From positions 1-63,060 of IMG/VR virus record IMGVR_UViG_3300033996_001274: DNA of 63,060 nt; one strand, 5' to 3'. Every line of letters starts with the position of its first letter. Position 1 is the first letter of the stretch. Below the pieces are notes generated by a model, which was not told where the DNA came from, did not search any database, and saw only the letters and a program-made list of their open reading frames with translations. Position numbers and translations under genes: made by a program. The DNA comes from a virus. Shown one piece after another: positions 52,360 to 60,964 of this stretch.

Positions 52360-53481
52360 TTAATCATCCATTCCTGCACCAGATTCATCGATTTCCATAT
52401 TTTCGATATCTAATGTATCTGATTTGTATTGTAATATCGTAGATTCACAAATCTTTTTATAAATTTGGTCTCTAACATCAACCCTACTTTCCATCATAGT
52501 GATGAAATCTTTAGATTGGAATTTAATAACCTCGCCACTTTCAGTATCAGTATATTCATACCAAGCACCTGCTTGTTTAACGATTTTATTATCTTTCATT
52601 ACAACTAACCACGAACCATAGTTATCGATTCCTCTATCAAAGAAGATATCAAAATCAGCACATCTTAATGGTGGGCCCATTCTATTCTTAACGACTTGAG
52701 CTCTTACTTTCATACCAACGATTTTATCGTTACCATTTACCTTCATCTTAATCTGCCCCATTCCTTTCAAACGTAATCTAACCGAAGCATGGAATGCTAG
52801 GGCTTTACCACCGGATGTAGTCCACGGGTCACCGAACGGCATTGCGTTCATTTTCTGACGAAGTTGGTTTGTATATACTAATAAGATTTTTTGTCTACCA
52901 ATCATATTGGTAATCTTTCTCATCGCCTTTGAGATGATGATTGCTTTGTCAGTTGCATAGCCATCTTTACCATAATCAGAAGCCAACTCCGTTTTAGTGG
53001 ATGCTGCTGCTACTGAATCGGTTACAATTACTACTAATCTGTCTTTGTCTGTCTGTCTAACTTTCTCAATAATAGTTTCAGTAAAATCAAAGATTTGTTC
53101 AACTGAATCTGCTGATACATAAAGTAATTTCTTTACATCCACACCGATTGCTTCAAGAAATTCTCTACTAACTGCAGTTTCAGTATCTATTAACACTGCT
53201 ACACCCCCTTGCTTTTGTGTTTCAGCAAGGATGTGTGCAGATACTAATGATTTTCCACTTTGTTCTAATCCTGTTATCTCAACAATTCTACCAACAGGCA
53301 ATCCACCATAAGGACGATTTGAAATCGCAACATCTAATGTAGCACATCCGGTTGATACCCAACCCTCTACGTTTGTAGGAGTTGCATCATCATCTAAGAA
53401 GAATGCTACTTTTTGGTCTTTAGATTGTTTATTTAGCTCACTCGCTAGAATATCGGCTAAATCCAATTCTTGTTTTGCCAT
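52360..53481 (-). CDS. UvsX/RecA-like recombinase
   Basis: A 373-residue recombinase with Walker A GLEQSGKS (71-78), LIDTETAVS, VVIVTDSVAAAS (Walker B) and a VYTNQLRQK loop corresponding to RecA L2. It pairs homologous DNA in recombination-dependent replication. It is followed by 15 bases and the FEN nuclease, and preceded by gp32. Confidence 0.93.
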   Translation of the reverse strand: MAKQELDLADILASELNKQSKDQKVAFFLDDDATPTNVEGWVSTGCATLDVAISNRPYGGLPVGRIVEITGLEQSGKSLVSAHILAETQKQGGVAVLIDTETAVSREFLEAIGVDVKKLLYVSADSVEQIFDFTETIIEKVRQTDKDRLVVIVTDSVAAASTKTELASDYGKDGYATDKAIIISKAMRKITNMIGRQKILLVYTNQLRQKMNAMPFGDPWTTSGGKALAFHASVRLRLKGMGQIKMKVNGNDKIVGMKVRAQVVKNRMGPPLRCADFDIFFDRGIDNYGSWLVVMKDNKIVKQAGAWYEYTDTESGEVIKFQSKDFITMMESRVDVRDQIYKKICESTILQYKSDTLDIENMEIDESGAGMDD

Positions 53482-53493
53482 AAAATTTGGTTA

Positions 53494-54330
53494 TTAATTG
53501 TTAAATAAATCATCGAATGCTGCAGCTACATCATCAGTCTTTTTAGAAACTGGTGGTTGTGTTGGAGTTTCGATTGAACCGCCTAAATCATGTGATACAC
53601 TTGGTGTAGTTTTAGATGTAGTATTGGTTGAAAGTGCTTCTTCTACTACTGAAGTTGTACCATCATCATCTGATGTTGCAGATGGGTTTAACCATCCTTC
53701 TAATACATTCTTTAATTCAGCGTAAGAAAGTTCGGAATACAATTCAGTAATCTCAGTTTGGTTATCTAAGAATTTCTGAAGGTCTCCACCTTCTGCCAAT
53801 GGTGTTTGATTTGGTTTAACACGCAGTGTAGTCGTAGGATACGATGTACCTGCATCTTCCGCAGAAATGTAATCAACTGTTAAATCTCTACCGGCATTTG
53901 GGTCAGTAATATCTCCGTAATCGGGGTCAGCAATGTAACCCAAAATTTCTTGATAAACTGTCTTACCAAATCCCCAAAATTTAACTCCTTCATTTTCTTG
54001 TCCACGAACAATAACAGGAACGAAGGTTCTCAACTTAGGCTCCATAGCCTTTGCTGCTTTCCAATCTTCCTTATCACCCATTCTTTTAAGTTTGTCTGCA
54101 AACTCAACAATAGGGTCAGGTCTACCAAACGAAATTGGAGATAGATAAGTTTTGTTATTTACGTTGTAGTGAAAATAAAGTTCGATAAATGGATTATCTT
54201 TGTTGAACTTGTAAGGGACGATACGGACTTGGGATTTACCAGGTGTTGGTTTCCACAATGCATCCGTTTTCTTTTGTGTGTTTTGTAGTTTGTTTAGTCT
54301 ACCTCTAATTGCGTTAATGTCTAATGCCAT
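53494..54330 (-). CDS. Single-stranded DNA-binding protein (gp32-like)
   Basis: A 278-residue protein with a Lys/Arg-rich N-terminus (IRGRLNKLQNTQKK), a core with FIELYFHYNVNNKTYLSP, and an acidic end (DDVAAAFDDLFNN) of the type that binds replication partners in T4. No cysteine is visible in the core, so the zinc finger of T4 gp32 is absent. Start has an AACGGAG Shine-Dalgarno. Leader contains a hairpin (54381-54397). Confidence 0.88.
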   Translation of the reverse strand: MALDINAIRGRLNKLQNTQKKTDALWKPTPGKSQVRIVPYKFNKDNPFIELYFHYNVNNKTYLSPISFGRPDPIVEFADKLKRMGDKEDWKAAKAMEPKLRTFVPVIVRGQENEGVKFWGFGKTVYQEILGYIADPDYGDITDPNAGRDLTVDYISAEDAGTSYPTTTLRVKPNQTPLAEGGDLQKFLDNQTEITELYSELSYAELKNVLEGWLNPSATSDDDGTTSVVEEALSTNTTSKTTPSVSHDLGGSIETPTQPPVSKKTDDVAAAFDDLFNN

Positions 54331-54380
54331 TTTTTCTCCGTTTAAGTGTTTAAAATTAAGTTGTTTTATGGTTTTATTTA

Positions 54381-54418
54381 CGAGTCTTTCCTACTCGCGG
54401 TGTGTGTATATAAATATA
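54381..54418 (-). promoter_or_regulatory. Leader of the gp32 gene: promoter-like box and hairpin
   Basis: TATATTTA(TA) is at 54409-54418 (preceded by CG, as in the strong promoters, but with only ATTTA in place of TTTGG). A hairpin follows in the leader: arms 54393-54397 and 54381-54385 (CGAGT/ACTCG) with purine loop AGGAAAG. T4 gp32 represses its own translation by binding a leader pseudoknot and unstructured RNA; this leader of about 75 bases could have that role. Confidence 0.45.
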
Positions 54419-54447
54419 CGAATTTCCGATTTTCGTATAAATGTTTT

Positions 54448-56070
54448 TTATAATTTATTTAAAGATTCAATAGCAAATTCAAGATTATTAACATAGCTAT
54501 GTCTAAATTCTTGAATAGCTAATTCCCACATTTCGTTATCAGCAGGAATATCTACAAAGAAAGAATTAGCTTCAATTGCATTTCTCTTTTCATCGTCTGA
54601 TAATGTTGTATAGTATTCGGAGAAATCATAATTATATTGTTCTTTTAATAATTTTTGATTAACTACGTTCATTCTTACTAATCTACCAATTAATTGTCTT
54701 GCAAATTCAGTAAGTGCCAATCCTTCACCATCATCTTTATCCGTTCTTTTTAATACCATTACTCCACTCATAGTAGGGATATTCATTCCCATAGTTCCTT
54801 TATGAACAACAAGAATTACGGTCAGAGGGTCTTCGTTGTTATTGAGTTTTCTTTTTAATGAAGTTTCATTTTCTTGTTCAATACTACCATCTGGCGAGTA
54901 TGATTCATTTCTTCCGCTTGTCATTACGCATACTTTAAAATCACCCTCCATACCTAAATCCGAATAAATTTTATTTATTCTTTCTAATACAGAATCTACT
55001 TCGTATGGGTTACCATACCCACTAATAGCACATGATAATAAAAGAGTTTTTTTAACGCCAGTAATTATTTTAGAATTTTCTATCTCAATGATTCTTTCTT
55101 TTATTTTACCAAACGTTTCTTCTATATTTCCTAAATTTAAATATTTGTGTTCTTTAATCCAAGCTTGTTTTGGTAATAAAAGTTGTACAGGACAACTTTT
55201 GTTTATAATTTGAAAAGTGGTGTGTGAATTATTAATAGGTACTTTTCCTGTTTGTTGACCGTTTGGAGTTGCTGTTAATCCAAATACATATGGATTATAT
55301 GAACTAACTTCGGATAATAAATTATAAAGAACCGCAGCATAATCATTAGTGTTCCATCCTACTGTTTTTTTATAAAGTTCCAAATCAGTACATAACCAGG
55401 TATGTGCTTCATCAATGATTATTGAATGTTTAATTTTAGTTTTTTTACAATATTTTATAAGATTTTTTCCATTTTTACTTACTAAACCTTTATGAGTTGA
55501 GATATGAATTACTTTATGACCATCTTCTAAAAGTTCAAGTGTACTTTGGGGATTTTCTGAAAACATCCAACCATTTGTTTGAGCACACACTCTAAAATCA
55601 ATTTCATCTAAAATGCCACATTGTGGTGCCGATACTATAACTAATTGAAGATTATGTTTTGATTTTGACCATTCAGGTATCATATACTTTGTAATCGAAA
55701 ATGTTTTACCTTGACCGGTTTTACCAACAATAATACCAATATTATTTTTTATTTTAGGAAAAAGAGGTGAATTACAATATGCAACCCAATCTTTCCAAAT
55801 GAAATCAATAGGGTCTATCCAACTTCTACCTTCAACTTTTTTTAGGTTTCTACCAGGTGTCAACCAATCTTGATGTAAACTTGTTTTATATTGTGCACAA
55901 TTACCACATAATGTTAATAGGTTATCTGCTAAATTATTATTAGGATTACCATCCCAGTGTTCTAGAGTAAGAATACCTTTAGAATGTATATCCATTGGTA
56001 TTTTATATGTGCATTCATAACCTAATATAGCGTTACAATTTTCACAATATTCTTTTTTACTATACTTCAT
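54448..56070 (-). CDS. SF2 helicase with N-terminal HNH-like zinc domain
   Basis: A 540-residue fusion. Residues 9-65 resemble an HNH fold: CENC (9-12), LTLEHWDGN (34-42), a NNN-x-N-L-x-x-L segment and CGNC (55-58). The last catalytic histidine, expected just after CGNC, is not seen. Residues 110-500 are an SF2 helicase: Walker A GKTGQGKT (116-123), DEAH (220-223), LTATP (265-269) and QLIGRLVR as motif VI. T4 UvsW is a comparable helicase in recombination, but without an HNH part. Could be a UvsW counterpart or a defence-like enzyme. Confidence 0.82.
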   Translation of the reverse strand: MKYSKKEYCENCNAILGYECTYKIPMDIHSKGILTLEHWDGNPNNNLADNLLTLCGNCAQYKTSLHQDWLTPGRNLKKVEGRSWIDPIDFIWKDWVAYCNSPLFPKIKNNIGIIVGKTGQGKTFSITKYMIPEWSKSKHNLQLVIVSAPQCGILDEIDFRVCAQTNGWMFSENPQSTLELLEDGHKVIHISTHKGLVSKNGKNLIKYCKKTKIKHSIIIDEAHTWLCTDLELYKKTVGWNTNDYAAVLYNLLSEVSSYNPYVFGLTATPNGQQTGKVPINNSHTTFQIINKSCPVQLLLPKQAWIKEHKYLNLGNIEETFGKIKERIIEIENSKIITGVKKTLLLSCAISGYGNPYEVDSVLERINKIYSDLGMEGDFKVCVMTSGRNESYSPDGSIEQENETSLKRKLNNNEDPLTVILVVHKGTMGMNIPTMSGVMVLKRTDKDDGEGLALTEFARQLIGRLVRMNVVNQKLLKEQYNYDFSEYYTTLSDDEKRNAIEANSFFVDIPADNEMWELAIQEFRHSYVNNLEFAIESLNKL

Positions 56071-56098
56071 CTTTTAAGTTTTATGTTTTATTATTAAG

Positions 56099-56130
56099 CT
56101 AAGATACGATTATTATCTGATATATCCAAA
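56099..56130 (-). promoter_or_regulatory. Bacteroidota-type promoter of the HNH-helicase
   Basis: Minus strand TTTGG (56126-56130) and TATCTTAG (56099-56106), 19 bases apart. One base differs from the TATCTTTG consensus. 28 bases before the helicase start. Confidence 0.7.
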
Positions 56131-56141
56131 TATTCTATCGT

Positions 56142-56612
56142 TTATTTTGCCCATTTACCATTAGAAACTATTTGTGCAATAATTCCATATACTGATAGGT
56201 CTTGAAAGGTATCTTCTATTGATTCCCCAACTGAATCCTCTTTACTTAGAACTACTAATTGTTTTAATCTTTGGATTTTATCGTTCATTCTAAACCATAA
56301 TCCCGTAAGTGATAATTTCTTATCCTCAGCAGTTTCTAATTTAGTACCAACCGAAATATTATTTGGGCCGTAGTTTGATTGTTTTAGACAAAACAATTCG
56401 TATTGAGTAAACATAAGTCGTTTAAACTCATCCGTCATTTCTGGATATTCTTTTTCGACCTGTTCTATGATTTGAGGATTATCATATTTGATAAATGCAA
56501 CCTCATCATCCTTAGTCTCCAATTTAGGAGCGATGTTCATTTGAAGTTGATTCTTTGTTTGTTGACTCAGAATCTTTGGGCCACTTGATTGTGGGGGTGT
56601 GTTTTTTGCCAT
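56142..56612 (-). CDS. Nmad1/DUF1599-like protein
   Basis: A 156-residue, mostly helical protein. QYELFCLKQSNYGPNNIS, a LTGLWFRMNDKIQRLKQL helix and a final SIEDTFQDLSVYGIIAQ segment agree with the DUF1599 family, also named nucleotide modification associated domain 1. The family was linked by gene-neighbourhood studies to DNA base modification; its reaction is not known. This supports the idea of modified bases in this phage. Confidence 0.7.
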   Translation of the reverse strand: MAKNTPPQSSGPKILSQQTKNQLQMNIAPKLETKDDEVAFIKYDNPQIIEQVEKEYPEMTDEFKRLMFTQYELFCLKQSNYGPNNISVGTKLETAEDKKLSLTGLWFRMNDKIQRLKQLVVLSKEDSVGESIEDTFQDLSVYGIIAQIVSNGKWAK

Positions 56613-56639
56613 TATAACCTTTATTTGTTTTTATTAATG

Positions 56640-56671
56640 TAAAGATACGAATAATATTTCGTATTACCAAA
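56640..56671 (-). promoter_or_regulatory. Bacteroidota-type promoter of the Nmad1-like gene
   Basis: Minus strand TTTGG (56667-56671) and TATCTTTA (56640-56647), 19 bases apart, 27 bases before the start at 56612. Confidence 0.84.
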
Positions 56672-56672
56672 T

Positions 56673-57083
56673 TTATTCTGAAATAGTTTCTGATGTTTCT
56701 ATCACTTCAAAAATTCTCGTACTAAGTTTCTTAGTTCCTTCGGTATTTGTCACTATAATAGTGTTTCTAAATTTTTCCCAATCTATCTCAAAACTCTTAT
56801 CTAATTTACCACCATTTTCCTCTTTAACTAATTCATTTAGGGCGTTGATTGTATATAAGGTATTAGATTGTTTTTTTCTATGTACTAAAATAGTATCTTT
56901 TAGTGGAGTAGTTGGTTTATATTGAGTATCTATATTGTATGTAATATATAATTCATCTAAGTTAGATTTATTCTGAAGCACGTATATGTAATTATAAACA
57001 ATTGTATATGTTTGTCTAATTTTTTCTAGTATGGGTTGTAACTCATCTCTTTTTGTAAAGGTACACAATAATTGTGTTTGCAT
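56673..57083 (-). CDS. Phage protein of unknown function
   Basis: A 136-residue alpha/beta protein (CTFTKRDELQPILEKIRQTY, LYTINALNELVKEENGGKL, TKKLSTRIFEVIE). The LYTINALN...NGG segment I associate with other T4-like phages, without known role. Shine-Dalgarno AGGAG before the ATG, and AATAAATATA (reverse: TATATTTATT) at 57114-57123 may be its promoter. Confidence 0.55.
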   Translation of the reverse strand: MQTQLLCTFTKRDELQPILEKIRQTYTIVYNYIYVLQNKSNLDELYITYNIDTQYKPTTPLKDTILVHRKKQSNTLYTINALNELVKEENGGKLDKSFEIDWEKFRNTIIVTNTEGTKKLSTRIFEVIETSETISE

Positions 57084-57113
57084 CTAATCTCTCCTATTTT
57101 TTATACTCTCTAC

Positions 57114-57123
57114 AATAAATATA
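57114..57123 (-). promoter_or_regulatory. Promoter-like TATATTTATT element
   Basis: Minus strand TATATTTATT, 31 bases before the start at 57083. No TTTG at the expected distance. One of several such elements in the window. Confidence 0.35.
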
Positions 57124-57146
57124 AAAAACGAAATTGAAAGACTATA

Positions 57147-59366
57147 TTATGATTCCAATGGTAATATTTCACCTTTAGGTCTATTACCATCACCTGAGAA
57201 TGACATTTGAATACCACCACCATTTCTTCCAGCGGTTCTTTCGTTGCGTATAGTTAATGAATAATCATTAGGTTCTGCAGTACCTTTATCGGTTTTTGAA
57301 ACCGGTTTACCATTCTCATCATAATATTGTTTATTATGTGAAAGTCCATATCCACCACTTGTTCTAATATTTTCTGCTAGTAAAACACCAGATAAAAACA
57401 CATCGGGTGTTAATCTTGTTTTAAAATTAGGTATATTATTTTCACCAACAATTTTTCCTAATTTATCAGATGGGACTAGTTCTTGTATTTTCTTTTGGTA
57501 ATCTTTTTTGAATTTAGATAATCGTTTTTGATACTCGCCCCAAAATGTATCTGCACCAACATTTCCCATTTCCGCTTCTAATTTTTCTCTAAGAGATTTT
57601 AACTCATAAAAATATTCAGAACACACTTCGGAAATTTTATCTAATTCTTCATCACTAAACGTATCACTTAACATTTGATTTTGTAAAGATAGTTTTATTA
57701 AATCTCTTGTTTTCTTTTGAGTTTCTTCTTTTGTCTCACCTTGAATTAATTCATCTTTAATCATCATAGTATGCCCTTTTTCACCAACATACTGACCAAA
57801 CATATCTCTTTTGGTTTCATCTGGATGTAATTGGGTAACTGCTTTCATGTTTGCAGGACATCCATATATTCTACCTTCTTTACCAAACTTGCAACTTACT
57901 AATGATACCGTTTCCACCCCATCGTTTCCACCACCTACTCTAATCATATCACCACCAGGGAATGTTCCATTTGATGGTAAATAAACTTCTTCACCTCTTG
58001 CAAGCGATTCTTCATATAAACGATTTTCAGCAAGTTGTTTCATTACTGCAGATGCTGCTTCGGGGTCTGAATTATGTAAATCTACCATTAAATCATTATA
58101 TGAATCTGCAATTGCATTTGCAGCATCTTCAGATGGTACTTCATAAACACTCAGTATACTTGCTAATCTACTTTGATGGGTTACCAATGCATCTAAATAT
58201 TCTTGTGATAAATGACCATCTTTCACATATTCTTTAACCAAATCGATTGTTTTAGTTAGAGCAGGGTTTTTAAATGATTGGTCTAAATAAGCACGAGGAT
58301 GTTTATTTGATGGATATAGTATATTACCATCTTCATCTTTTGGTACAAACACACCTCTCACATTTTCTCTAATACGAGATAGGACAGGGGATGAATCAAA
58401 TAATTGCTTTACTTCCGGTGTATCTTTGGGTGTTGCTACTGAATCTTTACCTAAATCTGGTTTTGCTGCTGCTGTTAGGTTTTTCTTAATACCAGAAAAA
58501 TCTACTTGGTCTAATTGAGTGTATTGTTTTAGTTGATTTACTAAATTTTCAGTTGATTTTGTACCATCACCAAAAATTTTTCTTTTACCACCTAATGCAT
58601 TTATATAGAATTTACTACCACTTGCATTAGTAGTGATATTATATTTACTTTTAATTTCTTCTGCTATTGTACGTTTTTCCTCATCAGACAAATTATCATC
58701 AAATAGTTTTTCAACATCGGTATAGCAATCTTCAGTTATTTTCTTTTGTTCAGGAGTTAAAGATACTCCGTTTTTATCAATTTGTTCTTTTACTCTTTTA
58801 AGAGTTACTCCATTTTCTTTTGAAATATTTTTTTCAGATTTTTTAGAATTATCAGTTCTAGAATCTGCTGCTGCTTCTGCCTCTTTCTTAAATCTTTCTT
58901 GAGATTGAGGGTCTTGCAATGAAGTTCCCTTTGCCGGTTCTGCAGGTGGTTGTTCACCCCCTACCGCTTGACCTTCTTCCCCATTACCTTTTTCTTGTGG
59001 TTCAGCGTTTGGATTGTTAGTTGGTCCACCTTCTTCACCGGCTTTATTTTTTTGTTTTTCATATTCATCATCACTTACAGGTGAATATTTTCCATTATCA
59101 TCTTTTGTAAATTTTTGTGCACCTTCTTTACCGGCATCTGCTGCTTTTACAAAGAATCCCTGTCCAACGTGTTTGTATTGAGCATCTTCTTCTCCACCTT
59201 CGGTTAAATTTTGGATTAGTTCTGATTCCATTGAACCCAATCCCCACTCTGATAGAATATCTGATATTAGGTCTTGATGTTCCTTTTTAGACAATATAGG
59301 ATACCCTTCGGTACTCCTATAAGAAAGTTCACGTAATAATTTATTGAAAAATTGATTTGAAGTCAT
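57147..59366 (-). CDS. Large low-complexity protein, possible internal virion protein
   Basis: A 739-residue protein. An N-terminal helical part (QFFNKLLRELSYRS) ends in IQNLTEGGEED near residue 54, which has the L-x-E|G form of a prohead protease site. A long Glu/Gly/Pro/Lys-rich linker follows, then helical regions (residues 180-450), a glycine-rich segment (SNGTFPGGDMIRVGGGNDG), CKFGKEGRIYGCPANM, and a charged C-terminus. I do not recognise a family. The upstream TATAAATA supports late expression, as expected for a virion protein. Confidence 0.5.
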   Translation of the reverse strand: MTSNQFFNKLLRELSYRSTEGYPILSKKEHQDLISDILSEWGLGSMESELIQNLTEGGEEDAQYKHVGQGFFVKAADAGKEGAQKFTKDDNGKYSPVSDDEYEKQKNKAGEEGGPTNNPNAEPQEKGNGEEGQAVGGEQPPAEPAKGTSLQDPQSQERFKKEAEAAADSRTDNSKKSEKNISKENGVTLKRVKEQIDKNGVSLTPEQKKITEDCYTDVEKLFDDNLSDEEKRTIAEEIKSKYNITTNASGSKFYINALGGKRKIFGDGTKSTENLVNQLKQYTQLDQVDFSGIKKNLTAAAKPDLGKDSVATPKDTPEVKQLFDSSPVLSRIRENVRGVFVPKDEDGNILYPSNKHPRAYLDQSFKNPALTKTIDLVKEYVKDGHLSQEYLDALVTHQSRLASILSVYEVPSEDAANAIADSYNDLMVDLHNSDPEAASAVMKQLAENRLYEESLARGEEVYLPSNGTFPGGDMIRVGGGNDGVETVSLVSCKFGKEGRIYGCPANMKAVTQLHPDETKRDMFGQYVGEKGHTMMIKDELIQGETKEETQKKTRDLIKLSLQNQMLSDTFSDEELDKISEVCSEYFYELKSLREKLEAEMGNVGADTFWGEYQKRLSKFKKDYQKKIQELVPSDKLGKIVGENNIPNFKTRLTPDVFLSGVLLAENIRTSGGYGLSHNKQYYDENGKPVSKTDKGTAEPNDYSLTIRNERTAGRNGGGIQMSFSGDGNRPKGEILPLES

Positions 59367-59388
59367 TTTTATTTTTTTTTACCCATTA

Positions 59389-59420
59389 CAAATATACAAA
59401 AAATATTTCGGTTTTCCTAA
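59389..59420 (-). promoter_or_regulatory. Bacteroidota-type promoter
   Basis: Minus strand TTAGG (59416-59420) and TATATTTG (59389-59396), 19 bases apart, 22 bases before the start at 59366. The -33 box has one mismatch. Confidence 0.6.
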
Positions 59421-59432
59421 TTTATCTTTGCT

Positions 59433-59440
59433 TATTTATA
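59433..59440 (-). promoter_or_regulatory. T4-late-like TATAAATA box
   Basis: The minus strand reads TATAAATA, identical to the T4 late promoter box, in the intergenic space 66 bases before the start at 59366. Other copies of this octamer on the minus strand seem to be inside genes or within start-codon contexts. AT-rich sequence makes chance occurrence possible. Confidence 0.35.
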
Positions 59441-59449
59441 TAAGTATTG

Positions 59450-60253
59450 TTATAATCCGTATTTGGATTTATCTACGTTGTAGTTATTCAAAACTTCGGT
59501 TGATGTCAATGCCCTATTATATAAACGGGTTATTCCAATTTTACCATCAAACCATTGTGCATATTCACCACCATTGTATGAACCAATGTATAAGTTTGTT
59601 GATGTATTTAATATACTTGCCAAACTATGGTTTACACTACCGATACTACTACCATTAACAAATGTTTGGAATGTATTAGCGGCAACATTGGTAAAGACAT
59701 AAACTAATTGATGCCAGGTATTAATAGTTTTAGAATAATTTGTACTATTAACAAATAGAGTTGCACCCGAACCTCCACCCGAACCATATTGTCCGTAAAA
59801 TGTTGAACTTGTTGTTCTAATACTATAACCCACATTTGTTGTTAATCCACCTGCGTTAAATTTACCAAGAACTACATCGTTACCTGCTACTGCCTGATTT
59901 ACCCAAACTTCTATTGTCCAATCACCACTTCCAGGTTCTAATAATGCATTATCTGCAACTGAAATTTGTGATGAAGAACCATTGTATGTAAAGTATGGTG
60001 ATGTGTATGAGATATTACTCATTGTTCCATGTCTACCATTACCACTCAAATCCGTAATGGTTGTTCCACTACCATTATAAGATGATGGATTGGATGGGTC
60101 AAAGTGTAGTACCAAATCCGTTGTAGTTAAAGTTGCAGTAGTTACTGAACCTGATATAATTGCTTTACCAACTAAATCGCCAAATGCTAAATTCTTACCA
60201 CTTGTAGATGTTTTTAATTCAGTTATTATTCCGTTTTTAATTACTATTGCCAT
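59450..60253 (-). CDS. LamG/concanavalin-like lectin-domain protein
   Basis: A 267-residue protein. An N-terminal part (MAIVIKNGIITELKT) of phage-structural character is followed from about residue 48 by a LamG jelly-roll (LVLHFDPSNPSSYNG, DLSGNGRHGTM, WTIEVWVNQ, WHQLVYVF, IGSYNGGEYAQWFDGKIG) and the usual ending RLYNRALTSTEV. No signal peptide, so it is more likely part of the virion, perhaps a fibre or surface decoration that binds glycans. Confidence 0.78.
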   Translation of the reverse strand: MAIVIKNGIITELKTSTSGKNLAFGDLVGKAIISGSVTTATLTTTDLVLHFDPSNPSSYNGSGTTITDLSGNGRHGTMSNISYTSPYFTYNGSSSQISVADNALLEPGSGDWTIEVWVNQAVAGNDVVLGKFNAGGLTTNVGYSIRTTSSTFYGQYGSGGGSGATLFVNSTNYSKTINTWHQLVYVFTNVAANTFQTFVNGSSIGSVNHSLASILNTSTNLYIGSYNGGEYAQWFDGKIGITRLYNRALTSTEVLNNYNVDKSKYGL

Positions 60254-60265
60254 TTTATTTTTCTT

Positions 60266-60931
60266 CTATTTTTGTTTGAATTTAAAACCTGTTAGTTTTT
60301 CAATATCCGAAACCTCTACTTTGTTATTATTTATACCATCCGGTTTAGATAAGTCGTTCTCAAATAAAAACGCAAACCATTCTTTATTTCTAACTACATA
60401 AAAAACTTTCCAACATTGTGTCGGTACGGAAATCTTTCCTATCTTTTTTAACTCACCCACATTTCCTGCCCACACATGAACGGAATCTGATATTAGAGCA
60501 ACATCTCTTGTTAGGGTTTCTAAGGATTTCCAATCTCCCGCATTCAATCTATGGTATTGTGCTACCATGTTTGAATAATAAAAACTTTCATCTTGTACCG
60601 CAGGGGTTTGACATTGATTCGATTTTGCCGGCATTAGATGACCTCTATCAAATCCACTTCCTACATAATCCGTTCCGATATTGGTTTCGTTTGGTAAAAG
60701 GGGGTCGGGTTTAAAATTATCTTTACGTGGAATCGGGTTTGGACAACCAATTTTTGCTTTGGTTTCCCACCATTCTACTAAGACCGGATACCTTTTTGAT
60801 TTACTAAAGTGTGTTGTGTAATTTGTGTGTTTTAAAACCACTACATCTTGTGCGAATGTTACAATTGTAACGAATGATAGCATCAACGTCATTAACGTAA
60901 TCCCCACTATTGTTCCTAAATTTGTTCTCAT
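60266..60931 (-). CDS. Secreted DNA/RNA non-specific nuclease
   Basis: A 221-residue nuclease of the beta-beta-alpha-metal family. Signal peptide about residues 1-28 (ending TFAQ), catalytic DRGH at 95-98, metal-binding Asn130 within YYSNMVAQYHRLN, and W134/E138 following, as in Serratia nuclease and NucA. It would act in periplasm or outside the cell. It may destroy incoming DNA of rival phages or extracellular DNA; both are inference. A TATATTTATA-type element stands 24 bases upstream. Confidence 0.88.
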   Translation of the reverse strand: MRTNLGTIVGITLMTLMLSFVTIVTFAQDVVVLKHTNYTTHFSKSKRYPVLVEWWETKAKIGCPNPIPRKDNFKPDPLLPNETNIGTDYVGSGFDRGHLMPAKSNQCQTPAVQDESFYYSNMVAQYHRLNAGDWKSLETLTRDVALISDSVHVWAGNVGELKKIGKISVPTQCWKVFYVVRNKEWFAFLFENDLSKPDGINNNKVEVSDIEKLTGFKFKQK

Positions 60932-60954
60932 ATACTAACTTTTCTCGTTTAGTA

Positions 60955-60964
60955 TATAAATATT
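60955..60964 (-). promoter_or_regulatory. Promoter-like AATATTTATA element
   Basis: Minus strand AATATTTATA, overlapping the polymerase A stop and 24 bases before the nuclease start at 60931, a distance like that at 5701-5710 and 28703-28712. No clear -33 box. Confidence 0.35.
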
